NCBI RefSeq assembly: GCF_000275825.1
Contig: NZ_JH719942.1
Location: 3,405,154 to 3,469,153 of the forward strand
Direction: 5' to 3'
Origin: Saprospira grandis DSM 2844
Lineage (GTDB): Bacteria; Bacteroidota; Bacteroidia; Chitinophagales; Saprospiraceae
Length of the DNA stretch: 64,000 bases
Below are positions 1 through 9,800 of the stretch, in pieces; position 1 is the stretch's first letter; every line of letters starts with the position of its first letter. Below the pieces are notes generated by a model. That model saw nothing but the letters and a program-made list of their open reading frames with translations. It did not search any database and was not told the origin of the DNA. Both the position numbers and the translations under genes were made by a program.

Positions 1-15
1 CTATTGTTTAGATTT

Positions 16-175
16 GGGGCCCGCGGCCAGCTTTGCTGGCCGCCGCTATGCTGCGGGGCTCGCTGTTCGCTCGGCCCTTCAGGCTACACTTCGTTTCGCC
101 TTCGGTCTGGCCTTTGGCCACCCCTCCGCAGCGCTGGGCCATTTGGCCTTCGGCCAGGGCGGCTGCGCCGCCTCT
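16..175 (+). repeat. GC-rich modular intergenic element, copy A
   Basis: This copy begins GGGGCCCGCGGCC just after a TTT run. It contains the hairpin GGCCAGC-ttt-GCTGGCC, the shared core CGCTATGCTGCGGGGCTCGC, the TCGGCCC block, the GGTCTGGCC-ttt-GGCC hairpin and the closing CAGCGCTGGGCC. A tail with TTGGCCTTCGGCCA and GGCGGCTGCGCCGCC follows. It lies just upstream of scpB and probably downstream of a gene outside the window. An open frame runs through it into scpB, but the element is repeated in non-coding places and is not read as coding. Confidence 0.85.
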
Positions 176-206
176 TTGGTCCAAAGTATTTAATCAGAGC
201 AAAAGC

Positions 207-776
207 ATGCAAGAACATTTAGAACGATATATAGAGGCCCTTATCTTTAGTGCAGAGCTGCCGATAAAATTGGGGGAAATAGTGGCTTGTTTGGAGTCGG
301 CTTTTAGCGATAGCTTTAGCAAAAAACAGGTCCAATTGGCTATAGAGGGCCTGATGGCGCGCTACCAAGAAGAGCAATATAGCTTTGAGCTTTTAGAAAT
401 TGCGGAGGGCTATCAGTTTTTGACCAAAAGCAACTACTATGATTTGATTGGGGTGTATCTCAAGCAAAAGAGCAAGAAAAAGCTATCGCGTTCGGCCCTA
501 GAGACCTTGGCCATAATTGCTTATCAGCAGCCGGTCTCTAAGTCGGAAATAGAGCGACTGCGGGGGGTCAGTTGTGACTATGCCGTGCAAAAATTGCTAG
601 AAAAAGAATTGATAGAAATAAAGGGGCGCTCGACTGATCCTGGTCGGCCCTTATTATATGGAGTAAGTAGTAAATTTATGGAGCATTTTGGGCTCTCTTC
701 TATGAAAGATTTGCCCAAGCTCAAGGAATTTAAACTGCCAGAGAACGCCATTGGCGAGGCAGAAAAGTTAATATAG
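207..776 (+). CDS. scpB: Segregation and condensation protein B (ScpB)
   Basis: ScpB is the winged-helix partner that binds the ScpA kleisin and, with SMC, forms the bacterial condensin-like complex that compacts and segregates the chromosome in the cytoplasm. The 189-residue protein has the family's usual length. It opens with LERYIEALIFSAELPI and carries the conserved second winged-helix signature LETLAIIAYQQPVSKSEIE, then the RGVS and GRPLLYG segments. The frame stays open back to position 33, but those codons lie inside a GC-rich repeat, so the ATG at 207 is chosen. The stop is followed after 5 nt by the next gene, so the two are probably co-transcribed. The call is secure; the upstream promoter is not visible. 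Confidence 0.93.
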   Translation: MQEHLERYIEALIFSAELPIKLGEIVACLESAFSDSFSKKQVQLAIEGLMARYQEEQYSFELLEIAEGYQFLTKSNYYDLIGVYLKQKSKKKLSRSALETLAIIAYQQPVSKSEIERLRGVSCDYAVQKLLEKELIEIKGRSTDPGRPLLYGVSSKFMEHFGLSSMKDLPKLKEFKLPENAIGEAEKLI

Positions 777-781
777 TCAGC

Positions 782-1594
782 ATGAAAAAAGAAAAGTATA
801 CGGGACCATTTCGCAACAGACGGAAGGGGCAGCCCAAGGAAGAGCAAGAAGAGCAAAAGGCGCCACAAGAGGAGCGCAGCGATATGCGTTTGAATAAATA
901 CTTGGCCCATTCGGGGGTGAGTTCTAGACGCAAAGCCGATGAGATCATCAAAGAAGGGCGAGTCACTGTAAATGGCCAGATTGTTTTAGAAATGGGGCAT
1001 CGGGTAGAGCCAGAAAAAGATGAAATCAAGTTAGATGGCAAAGTCATTACGCCTATAAAAGAGTATGTTTATTTGTTGATGAACAAACCATATAATGTCA
1101 TTAGCACCGTTAGTGATGAGCGGGGTCGTCGGACCGTCTTGGATATTGCCAGAGAGCATACGACGAAGCGGGTATATCCGGTAGGTCGTTTGGACCGTAA
1201 CACGACGGGTTTGTTGCTTTTGACCAATGATGGAGATTTGGCTCAAAAAATGGCGCATCCCAGTTATGAGGTGACTAAAATTTACCGGATTACCTTAGAC
1301 AAGCCGGTGGAAGAGGAGCATGTAGAGGCCATTCGCAACACCTTAGAGTTGGAAGATGGTCCGGCTCCGGTAGACAAAATAGAGTATGTATTAGATAGTG
1401 ATGGCCGCAGTTTGAACGTAGAGCTACATATTGGTCGCAACCGCATTGTTCGGCGATTATTTGAGCATTTTGGTTATGAGGTGAAGCGATTGGACCGAAG
1501 AAAGTACGGCATGTTAACGAAAAAGGGCTTACGTCCTGGGCATTGTCGGCCTTTGCGGGCAGATGAGCTGGCCATATTGAAGCATTTGACATAA
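782..1594 (+). CDS. rluB: Pseudouridine synthase, RluB/RsuA family
   Basis: This enzyme isomerises a uridine of ribosomal RNA to pseudouridine, by homology in 23S rRNA. The 270-residue protein starts with about 34 charged, basic/acidic residues that are probably disordered. An S4 RNA-binding domain follows (about 35-90, MRLNKYLAHSGVSSRRKADE). The RsuA-type catalytic domain carries GRLDRNTTGLLLLTNDG, with the catalytic Asp near residue 138, and a C-terminal RRLFEHFGYEVKRLDR segment typical of the family. It lies 5 nt after scpB, a pairing common in many bacteria, and a rho-independent terminator follows. The RluB, RluE and RluF subfamilies cannot be separated with certainty by eye; the scpB neighbourhood and S4 domain favour RluB. 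Confidence 0.9.
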   Translation: MKKEKYTGPFRNRRKGQPKEEQEEQKAPQEERSDMRLNKYLAHSGVSSRRKADEIIKEGRVTVNGQIVLEMGHRVEPEKDEIKLDGKVITPIKEYVYLLMNKPYNVISTVSDERGRRTVLDIAREHTTKRVYPVGRLDRNTTGLLLLTNDGDLAQKMAHPSYEVTKIYRITLDKPVEEEHVEAIRNTLELEDGPAPVDKIEYVLDSDGRSLNVELHIGRNRIVRRLFEHFGYEVKRLDRRKYGMLTKKGLRPGHCRPLRADELAILKHLT

Positions 1595-1600
1595 AGAGGG

Positions 1601-1638
1601 AAAAGGAGGAAGAGGAGAATCTCTTGCTCCTTTTTTTT
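1601..1638 (+). terminator. Rho-independent terminator after rluB
   Basis: The stem is AAAAGGAG plus AAGAG against CTCTT plus CTCCTTTT, with a single G-G mismatch and a short loop, followed by a run of T. It lies 7 nt after the rluB stop and ends the scpB-rluB unit. Confidence 0.75.
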
Positions 1639-1688
1639 GTTAGAGAAATAGGCGGGTTGTTCTATACAAAAGCGAAGAAGGTCCAAAT

Positions 1689-1808
1689 GGCCTAGCGATG
1701 TGGAGGGGTGGCCGTCAGGCCAGACCGAAGCGCACAGCGCTGAAGGGCCGAGCAGGCTTGCGAGCCCCGCAACGTAGCGCCGCAAGGCGAAGCCGCGGCG
1801 GAGGCCCC
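1689..1808 (-). repeat. GC-rich modular intergenic element, copy B (reverse)
   Basis: Read on the minus strand it starts T9-A-GGGGCCTCCGCCGCGG, then shows the GGCGCTACG, GGGGCTCGC and GCTCGGCCC blocks. The hairpin CAGCGCTGTGCGCTTCGGTC, GGCC-tgac-GGCC and the closing ATCGCTAGGCC follow. It sits 80 nt upstream of the MORN/caspase gene with its GGGGCC end facing that gene. Confidence 0.85.
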
Positions 1809-1890
1809 TAAAAAAAAACAGCAGCAGAAAACGGATAAATATTTGCAGCTTAGTAAGAGAAAACATTCACTAATAAGAAACAGGATAATC

Positions 1891-3309
1891 ATGAAAAAGC
1901 AAATTTTGGGCATCATGCTCCTTTTGATGGGGGCGATACAGTTGCAGGCGCAGCTACAATGTTTGAGTGGGAACTGCGACAATGGGATTGGTCGGGCTCG
2001 GAAGTTTTTGGGCGAGATGCCTCAGGGGACTTATGAGGGGGAATTTAAGAATGGCAAATTTGATGGTTTGGGAAAGTTTTCTTTTGTCAAGGGTGGCTTT
2101 TTTGAGGGGCGGTTTAAGAATGGTTTATACAATGGCGAGGGCGTATTGATAGACCCAGAGGGGAACATAGAGGCGGGTCGTTGGGAAGACAATATTTTGG
2201 TAGAGGTCAATCCGAAAATCCGCAAGGCGAGTGAGTGTTTGCAGGGGGATTGCGAGAATGGTTATGGAAAATCTAGGGACTATAAGGGTCGGGTATATGA
2301 GGGTGATTTTGCAGGCCGAAAATATGAGGGCAGGGGCAGTTTGACCTATAGTGACGGCAGCAAATACGAGGGTGATTGGAAGAATGGCTTGCCTCATGGA
2401 GAGGGCACACATTACTACCGAAACGGGCATAAATTGAGTGGTCGTTGGGTAGCGGGGCGTTGTACGGAAAACCCCATTAAGATGTGGGCTGTAGTGGTGG
2501 GAGTGGCTGATTATGAGGACTTTGACAAATTGACCTACACCATAGATGATGCGCAAAAATTCTATAGTTTTTTGCGTAGTCCGGAGGGGGGTGCTTTGCC
2601 TAGTGATCAGGTTAAATTGTTGTTGGACAAGGAGGCCACGGCTAAAAACATCTTGAACAGCATGGGGGATTTGTATGAGCAGGCGGACAGCAACGACCTC
2701 ATTATTTTCTACTTTGCGGGTCATGGTTTGGAGGGCGGCTTTTTGCCAGTAGATTATCAGCGCAACGGCAGCAACACCTTATATCATACGGCGGTGGCCA
2801 ATATGTTGAATGACAGTGAGGCCAAATTTAAATTGATCTTGGCAGATGCTTGTCACTCGGGCAGTTTGATGGCTACTTATGATGAATATCGGGACAATGG
2901 CAATGAGTTGCCGCCGGCCAACAACATGAACATGGGGCGGGATGTAATTGCGCAATATAAAGAGAGTTTTAAGCGGGTAGATGGTGGCTTGGCTATGATT
3001 TTATCTTCTGCATCGGAGGAAATTTCTTTAGAGACCAAAAAATTTGAGCAGGGGGTATTTTCATACTTCTTGATTATGGGCCTCAAGGGGTATGCGGATG
3101 CGGATGGCAACTACATTATCACGGTGCAGGAATTATTTGATTTTATTGCCAAGAACGTACGTAAATTTACCTATGGTTTTCAGACGCCTAAAATGATGGG
3201 ATTTTTGAGTAAGGACTATATGCCAGAGGGCTTGAACACCGAAGAAATGGAGGAGAAGAACAAAGAATTTGTAGAGGAGATGCCGGTAGGATTTGGCTCT
3301 AAGAAATAG
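1891..3309 (+). CDS. Secreted MORN-repeat protein with caspase-fold (C14) peptidase domain
   Basis: The 472-residue protein has a signal peptide (1-21, ending QLQAQ), two copies of a Cys-pair motif (CLSGNCDNGIG near 24 and CLQGDCENGYG near 116), and several MORN-type repeats such as YEGEFKNGKFDGLGKF and YEGDWKNGLPHGEGTHYY. A caspase-fold domain follows from about residue 198. The predicted catalytic dyad is visible: His278 in YFAGHGLEGG and Cys321 in ILADACHSGS. The domain would cleave peptide bonds C-terminal to basic or acidic residues; substrates are unknown. The ATG at 1891 is chosen because it starts the signal peptide; an upstream in-frame ATG at 1843 has no such support. The protein is probably exported to the periplasm or surface. 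It stands alone, flanked by repeat copies B and C. Confidence 0.85.
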   Translation: MKKQILGIMLLLMGAIQLQAQLQCLSGNCDNGIGRARKFLGEMPQGTYEGEFKNGKFDGLGKFSFVKGGFFEGRFKNGLYNGEGVLIDPEGNIEAGRWEDNILVEVNPKIRKASECLQGDCENGYGKSRDYKGRVYEGDFAGRKYEGRGSLTYSDGSKYEGDWKNGLPHGEGTHYYRNGHKLSGRWVAGRCTENPIKMWAVVVGVADYEDFDKLTYTIDDAQKFYSFLRSPEGGALPSDQVKLLLDKEATAKNILNSMGDLYEQADSNDLIIFYFAGHGLEGGFLPVDYQRNGSNTLYHTAVANMLNDSEAKFKLILADACHSGSLMATYDEYRDNGNELPPANNMNMGRDVIAQYKESFKRVDGGLAMILSSASEEISLETKKFEQGVFSYFLIMGLKGYADADGNYIITVQELFDFIAKNVRKFTYGFQTPKMMGFLSKDYMPEGLNTEEMEEKNKEFVEEMPVGFGSKK

Positions 3310-3347
3310 GGTAGGGGAGGAGTTTATTTATTGAATACCAATAATTT

Positions 3348-3495
3348 GGGGCCCGCGGCCGGCTAGCCTTTGGCTAGGTCGGCCGCCGCTATGCTGCGCG
3401 GCTCGCAGGTCTGCTCGGCCCTGCGGGCTGCGCTTTGCTTGCCCTGGGTCTGGCCTTTGGCCACCGCTGCGCAGCGCTGGGCCATTGGTGCCGGC
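3348..3495 (+). repeat. GC-rich modular intergenic element, copy C
   Basis: GGGGCCCGCGGCC follows an AATTT run 38 nt after the caspase gene stop. Hairpin 1 is GGCCgGCTAGCC-ttt-GGCTAGgtCGGCC. The CGCTATGCTGCGCGGCTCGC core, GCTCGGCCC, GGTCTGGCC-ttt-GGCCAC and CAGCGCTGGGCC follow. It belongs to the same subfamily as copies A, J and O. Confidence 0.88.
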
Positions 3496-3843
3496 TGGCT
3501 TTCTGAGCGGGGAGTTGTTTTTTTTTGGCAGAACATCTATATAGGGCTTTATTTACGTATATATTTTAGAATAGCATTTTGACAAAATAGAAAAAGGCTT
3601 TTAGGGTTTGCCATTTAATTATAGTAGTTTTATGTGGTCTAAAAGTTAAGTGGCAAGCTAGACTAAATCTAAGTAATGGCTAAACTAAAGCTATAGTTTT
3701 TGTTTTAAAAGTTAAGGACTTAATAAAAAAAATAGCGGAAGCTTTGGCTATAAAGCAGCATAAAGCTTAGGTAAAACGCTTATAAAGTATTAGTTTTAGG
3801 AGTTGTACGCATCAAGTCAAAGCACTAACCAAGAGTAGAATAT
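3496..3843. other. AT-rich intergenic leader before the first giant gene
   Basis: About 350 nt between repeat copy C and the first giant gene. It is strongly AT-rich and holds several AAAAGTTAAG-like words (near 3640 and 3705), but no convincing TAnnTTTG element, hairpin or open frame. It probably contains the promoter and 5' leader of the giant gene; nothing more can be said from the sequence. Confidence 0.4.
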
Positions 3844-6800
3844 ATGAGACAAATTATACTTAATTTTTTGTTGTTGTTTTTGTCGGCAACGGCAGTATTT
3901 GGACAATTGGACGGCAACCTTGCGTGGTTGTTGCGGGATACGGCTTCGCCGGAGCCTTTGATGGTGGGGAACAGCAATGGTTTGTTTACCAATGACCGTG
4001 GTTTGGGAGTAGATAAGGATAGCGATGGGAATATATATACTGCGGGTATGTATAATAATTATAGTATTTACTTGTATAAGTTATCGCCTGCTGGAGAAAT
4101 TTTGTGGGAGGTAAGTATACAGACAGACCTTACAATTTCTAGTCCTTTGAGTATGGGGCCTTCACAGGGGAATACTTTGGCTGTTGGGCATGATGGGATT
4201 TATGTGGCGGGATCATTTCGGTCTACGAGGAGTAGTGCCACTTTAATTTTTTCAAGGACCAATAGTGCTACTCCTGTAACTGAAGTGAATCAGGAGCCTG
4301 TATTTTTTGTAACTAAGTATGGATTTGATGGTCGGTATATAAAAACGGCTTATGTGCGTACAAACTCTAATGGGGGGACGGTCTATGCTACTTCTTCTCA
4401 GTTACAGGATATTGCTGTAGATGATCAGGGGGATTGTTATGTTGTGGGAATGTCTGACAAGACGCTTCGTCCGGAGACGGGGTCTGAGCGTTTGAAGCAG
4501 GGGCGTTGTACTGGAGGAGGAGGATCTTCTGATGCCCTTATTTTTAAGTTTGATATGAGTCGGTCTAATGAATTGGTTTGGGCCAAGGCATTGGATGCTG
4601 AGGGGCAGGCTATTTTTCGAGGGGTAGCAGTAGATGGAAGTCATGTTTATGCCGTAGGAGATTATGTTGGAGATTTGATTGGGGAGTATAACTTGGAGAG
4701 CAACCCGGGTACTTGTACAGCGGATTCGCGGAGGAACTATCGTTATACTTCGGATGGAATTGCGTTAAAGATAGATCGTTCTACGGGGGCAACGATTTGG
4801 CGTAAGAGTATAGAATCTACGACGACCACCAACTCTGGCCAACGTATTGTTGATGTAGCAATTGATAATAGTTTGGGGCTCTTTTTTTCTTTTGAATATC
4901 AGAGTACAGCCAACCTAAGGATAAATGGGTCTGCCGTGAATTTACCGACAGTAGACGTTAATACAGGAGCAGTAACGGCGCATACGGTTGCTGTAGGTCG
5001 TATAATAGATGACAGTGCTCCTACAGTTAACTTTTCTTGGTTACAGCGTTTGGGGGTACCGGCAAACTACCGAGACGTTCGTCTTCATGGGGGGAGTGGT
5101 TTAGTATTGGATGAGATAGGAAATATCAATGTATTATTCTATTCGGAAACCATAGAAGACTTAGCTGTAGGTAGTTCTCCTATGACAACGGCTACTGTAC
5201 CGGCTGTTCAGGGGATTGGATTTCCGGTGACGGGAGGGAGTTTTACAGATGCAGGGATTGCTAGTTTTGATGCGAGCACAGGGAGTTTTAATAATCATAT
5301 ACAGTTTTGGGGGACATCTGCTGAATATTTAACAGGAATTACTTTTTCTGAGGAGGCTTATTATTTGTCTGGATATAGTATAGGTGTAACTAATTATTCT
5401 CCTGCGCCAGGATCTCCTTATACAGAGGAGAGTTTGTATTATGATGGTTTCTTGGCCAAGTATGATTGTCCGACTATTGAGTTGACTGCAGCGAAAGACA
5501 CGATTTGTTTGTCAGAGTCCATAGAAATTACAGCTTGGACGGATAGTCCAGAAGGGAGTGTGAACTTCCAGAATACATGGACGGATGTAAATAACAATGT
5601 AGTATTATCAAATACCTTGTCGACTTTTAGTTTAAATACAAATAATCTAGGGACGAATCAGGTGCACTTGGAGGCGGTAGAGGCTTATTCTGCTTGTGTG
5701 TCTCGGGATACATTTAATTTTGTGGTTAATCCTTCTGTTACGGTTAATACATCATTAAGTAATGCTGTAATTTGTTTTGGTGATTCCACTACTTTGGGAG
5801 CATCAGCCTCACCTTCTGCGGGGGCATCTTATATTTGGTTGAATAGTTTGGGGGATACGGTGTCTACGGTACAGAATGCCTCTTTATTTGAGGATGATAT
5901 TTATACAGTAGAGGCGAATGTAGATGGCTGTAAGGGGCAGGCTTCGGTCAACTTAGATTATTATCCATTTACGGCGGCTCGTATTATTCCGGATACGGCA
6001 AAAATTTGTGCAAATACGGGGGCTTTACTAACGGTAATAGATTGCCCGGGTTGTAGTTATGTTTGGGATCCGCCAACCACCTCTTTAGCCAGCTCAAATA
6101 ATGAGCAAATTTTGGCAGATATAGCAGGTATTTATGATGTGGAGATTTCTGATCAGTATGGCTGTCCGACTATTCTTCAGAAGGATGTACAACCTGGTGC
6201 TTATTTGACCCCTGCTATTTATGCGGAAGATATTAACGGAGTAATTCGTCCTTCTATATGTAATGGGCGGCCGGTGGTTATTCGTTCTATTCCTCGAGAC
6301 TCTTGTTTGAGTTGTCAGTATAGTTGGAGTGATGGAACGACTGGTCCATTTACCTTTGCTATGGGGACGGGGACTTATAGTGTAACGGTTACAGATGTAG
6401 TGAGTGGTTGTGAGGGCCGTTCTAATGATTTAGTGATTGAGAGTAGTAGTTTAGCAGCCCCTCAGATAGATGCAGACCCTTATAATATTTGTGGAACGAA
6501 TCCAGCTATAATATCAGTAACAAATCCATGTTTGGGCTGTACTTACACTTGGCATAAGACAGATAATAATGGGGTGGTATCATCTACTTTGGGAACAGGG
6601 ACTTCAATCAGTTCTGCTAACCCTGCGGATACAGGTAGTTATTTGGTTCGAGTAACAGATACATTAGCTTGTGAAGAAGAATCTGCTGTAGCAGATATTG
6701 GGCTAGGAACGACAACTCCTCCAGTGATTACGGGTACAGGAAGTAAGTTATGTGGTACGAATACGATTACCCTGAGTACAAATAGTTGTATAGATTGTCA

Positions 6801-9800
6801 CTATCAATGGTATCTCAATGCTGCTGTAATTCCGGGAGCTACTAGTTCTAGTTATGTAGCGAATCAGGCAGGAGTTTTTTCTGTAGAACTGCAATATCCA
6901 AATAGCTGTAGACGCAAATCTTCAGATTATACGATTACATTTGAAGCCTTTAATCCTAAAGTTGATTCAACTGACCTTTATTTGTGTAATGGGGCTGCTG
7001 TAAATCTTGAGATCCTTGGGAGTTATGAGTTACCTCCCAATTGGTCTTATCAGTGGTATTATAATGGAGTTCAAATTCCTGGTTCAAATGGATATACTCA
7101 CAGTGCATCACAGGCAGGAACATATTTCTTAGAGGTAGTCAATGCTAGTGGGTGTCATGCATTTTCAGATAGTGTTGTGGTGCGTTCGTCTTCTGCCGGA
7201 GCCAATCCGGTACTCAATGCGAGTCCATCAATTTATAGCTGTGGAGGAGATTCTGTTACTTTATCTGTACCACCTTCTCCAAATTGCTTGTATACCTTTA
7301 AATTGGCAAGTGGGGTAAATCGTCAACCAGACTCAATTAACTCTTATCGGACTAATGTTCCAAATGGTTATTTTGTAGAGGTAAGAGATACCATTTCTAA
7401 CTGTGTCTACCAATCGCCAGTAATTGAGATTAAAGATACTATTTTGCCGGTACCAGCTGTTGCTGTTGCTAGTGCTACAAATATTTGTAGTACTAGTCCT
7501 GTGGTGCTATCGACTCCCGCCTGTGCTGGCTGTCAGTATATCTGGACCTATAATGGTTATGATGATGGTGGTTTGCCTGTGAGCTGGAAAGATACTGTTA
7601 GTCAAAGTACGTATTCGGCAGATACCACAGGAAACTATGAGGTGCAAACAGTACAGTCAGGTTGTGCCTCACCGCCTTCTAACTTGGTGCCGATCACTCG
7701 TCTTTCTTATAATGCGCAGTTGAATACGGCTCCACTGGCCAATGTATGTAATCAGGATACGGTTATTATAGAGGCTGTACCAGATACTACGGTTTGCCCA
7801 AGTTGTACTTATGAGTGGTTCCAGGATAATGTACAGGTTCCTATTCCCGATACCCAAGATTATTTCGAGGTGGTACAGGGTGGTGACTACTATGTAGTGG
7901 TTACTCAAAATTACCCCGGTTATATCTCTTCTCCTTATACCTTTGGCTGTACCGATACTTCTGTCGTGCGAAATTATAGTGATGTGAGTTTGGGTGTGGC
8001 TATGCGAGCCTCTTCTGAAGCAATTTGTGGTCCTTCCGGTCAGGTTGTTCTAGAAGTTAATTCTTGTGTAGGTTGTACCTACAACTGGTACTTTGATGGC
8101 GACACTACCAATGGATTTAATTATAGCAACTTAGGCGTAAATGATACCTTTTACCTTGTGAATGGTGTAGCCGCTACGGGAATGTATAAGGTAAGTATTG
8201 GCCTTAATGGCTGTTTTGTAGAGGATTCAATTTATCTATATGATACTACTGTATTAGCAATTGCTATTGATACCACAACCGCACCCTATGCCAATATCTG
8301 TAATGGTCAACCTTTTGAGCTATCCTCTAACTGTACAAGTTGTGATAGCATAAGAAATTCATCTTTACACTATCAATGGTATCAGGACAGTATGATTATT
8401 CCTGGTGCAATTGGGGCTTCTTACCAAATTGATAATCCAGCAGACTACCAGTTGGTCGTCTCGGATAATTTGGGTTGTGTTAATTACTCTCCAATAACAA
8501 CGGCTATAGAGGTCTTGCCTCCAGCCAATTTTGGCCTACTGCTAGATCCTGTTGCGGTGGTGCCCATTTCTCAGGGCCCAATTTTATTAGATAATTATTT
8601 GCAACCTGCCTTAGTGCACAACTCAGGAAATTACTTTTCGGTCCCTCAGGCTGCCGCAGTAACTACCGATAGCTTTATTCCTGCTTTGGCCGGTTCGGGT
8701 AGTCATATTGTTAGCTTTGAGTATCAAAACCAAAACTGTTTCTTTGAAACTTTTGATACAATTGATGTACTCTCTCCACCTAGCCTAGATGTAGCAAACC
8801 TCAATCCCTTGGCTCCTGCCGAAGAGGCTTGTGTTCAAGATAGTCTAGTTTTCTATTTGGGGAACATTACATTAGAACCTAACCAAATTCTTTTTGCAAC
8901 TTCAGCCACTACTTATGATACATTAGCTGTTTCTACAACAGGCCTGAGTGAGTATGCAGGGGTTTGGTCCGGAAATATTCCCATTGTGGTGCCTTCTTCG
9001 GCAGTAACAGGAAAAGTTGTTTTGAGAGATAGTATTAGTGGAAATGAATATGCCTCTAACTTCTTCTTGGTGGTCCAAAACCCTTCTGTAGCCATTAGCT
9101 TAAATGGGGTGCCTCAACCCCTCTGCTCTGCCGCAGATACTATTGCGCTTTCAGGCTTCCCTCAACCTGGAACCTTTAAGGCGGCCTATGCTGCTACTCC
9201 ATCTACCTATGAGCCTAGCCTGATTTCTGGCAATAACTTATTGGTAGAAAATGTACAAAACTATACGCCTGTAGCTGGTACCCAACAATTAGAGGTGACT
9301 TATGTCTATCAACCTACTTATTCTAATAATGCAGCAGCTTGCCCCGACTCTGTGGTGGCCGTAATTCCTGTTAGCATTAACAATAATGAGGTGGATAGCA
9401 TCGAGTTTACACCGATCTCTGTAACAGAGACGAATGTACCTATGACGGACTTGACGCGCCTGGTTTGGCCGCTAGATAGCCGCTTCTTCTCTGGCTCTTA
9501 TGTGGGAACCTATATCAATAACGGCGAACTACTCGCCAATACCATTCCGCTAGCCACTACAGCAAATCAAACGGTAGATACCGCTATTTACCGCTTTGTC
9601 AATGGAAGTTGTAGAAATGAAACTGAACAACTTATCGATGTTTGGCAAAAGCCAATTACTCTCGATTCTATTCCTAAGTTCCTCTGCCGCAATGCCGATA
9701 CGATCTTTATTGGCCGTAATGCGAACTCGATGTACCTAGAAATGGATGGGATGACTTATCTGCTAGACTCTAATTACGCTTATCAACCTAGCCTTGGCGT

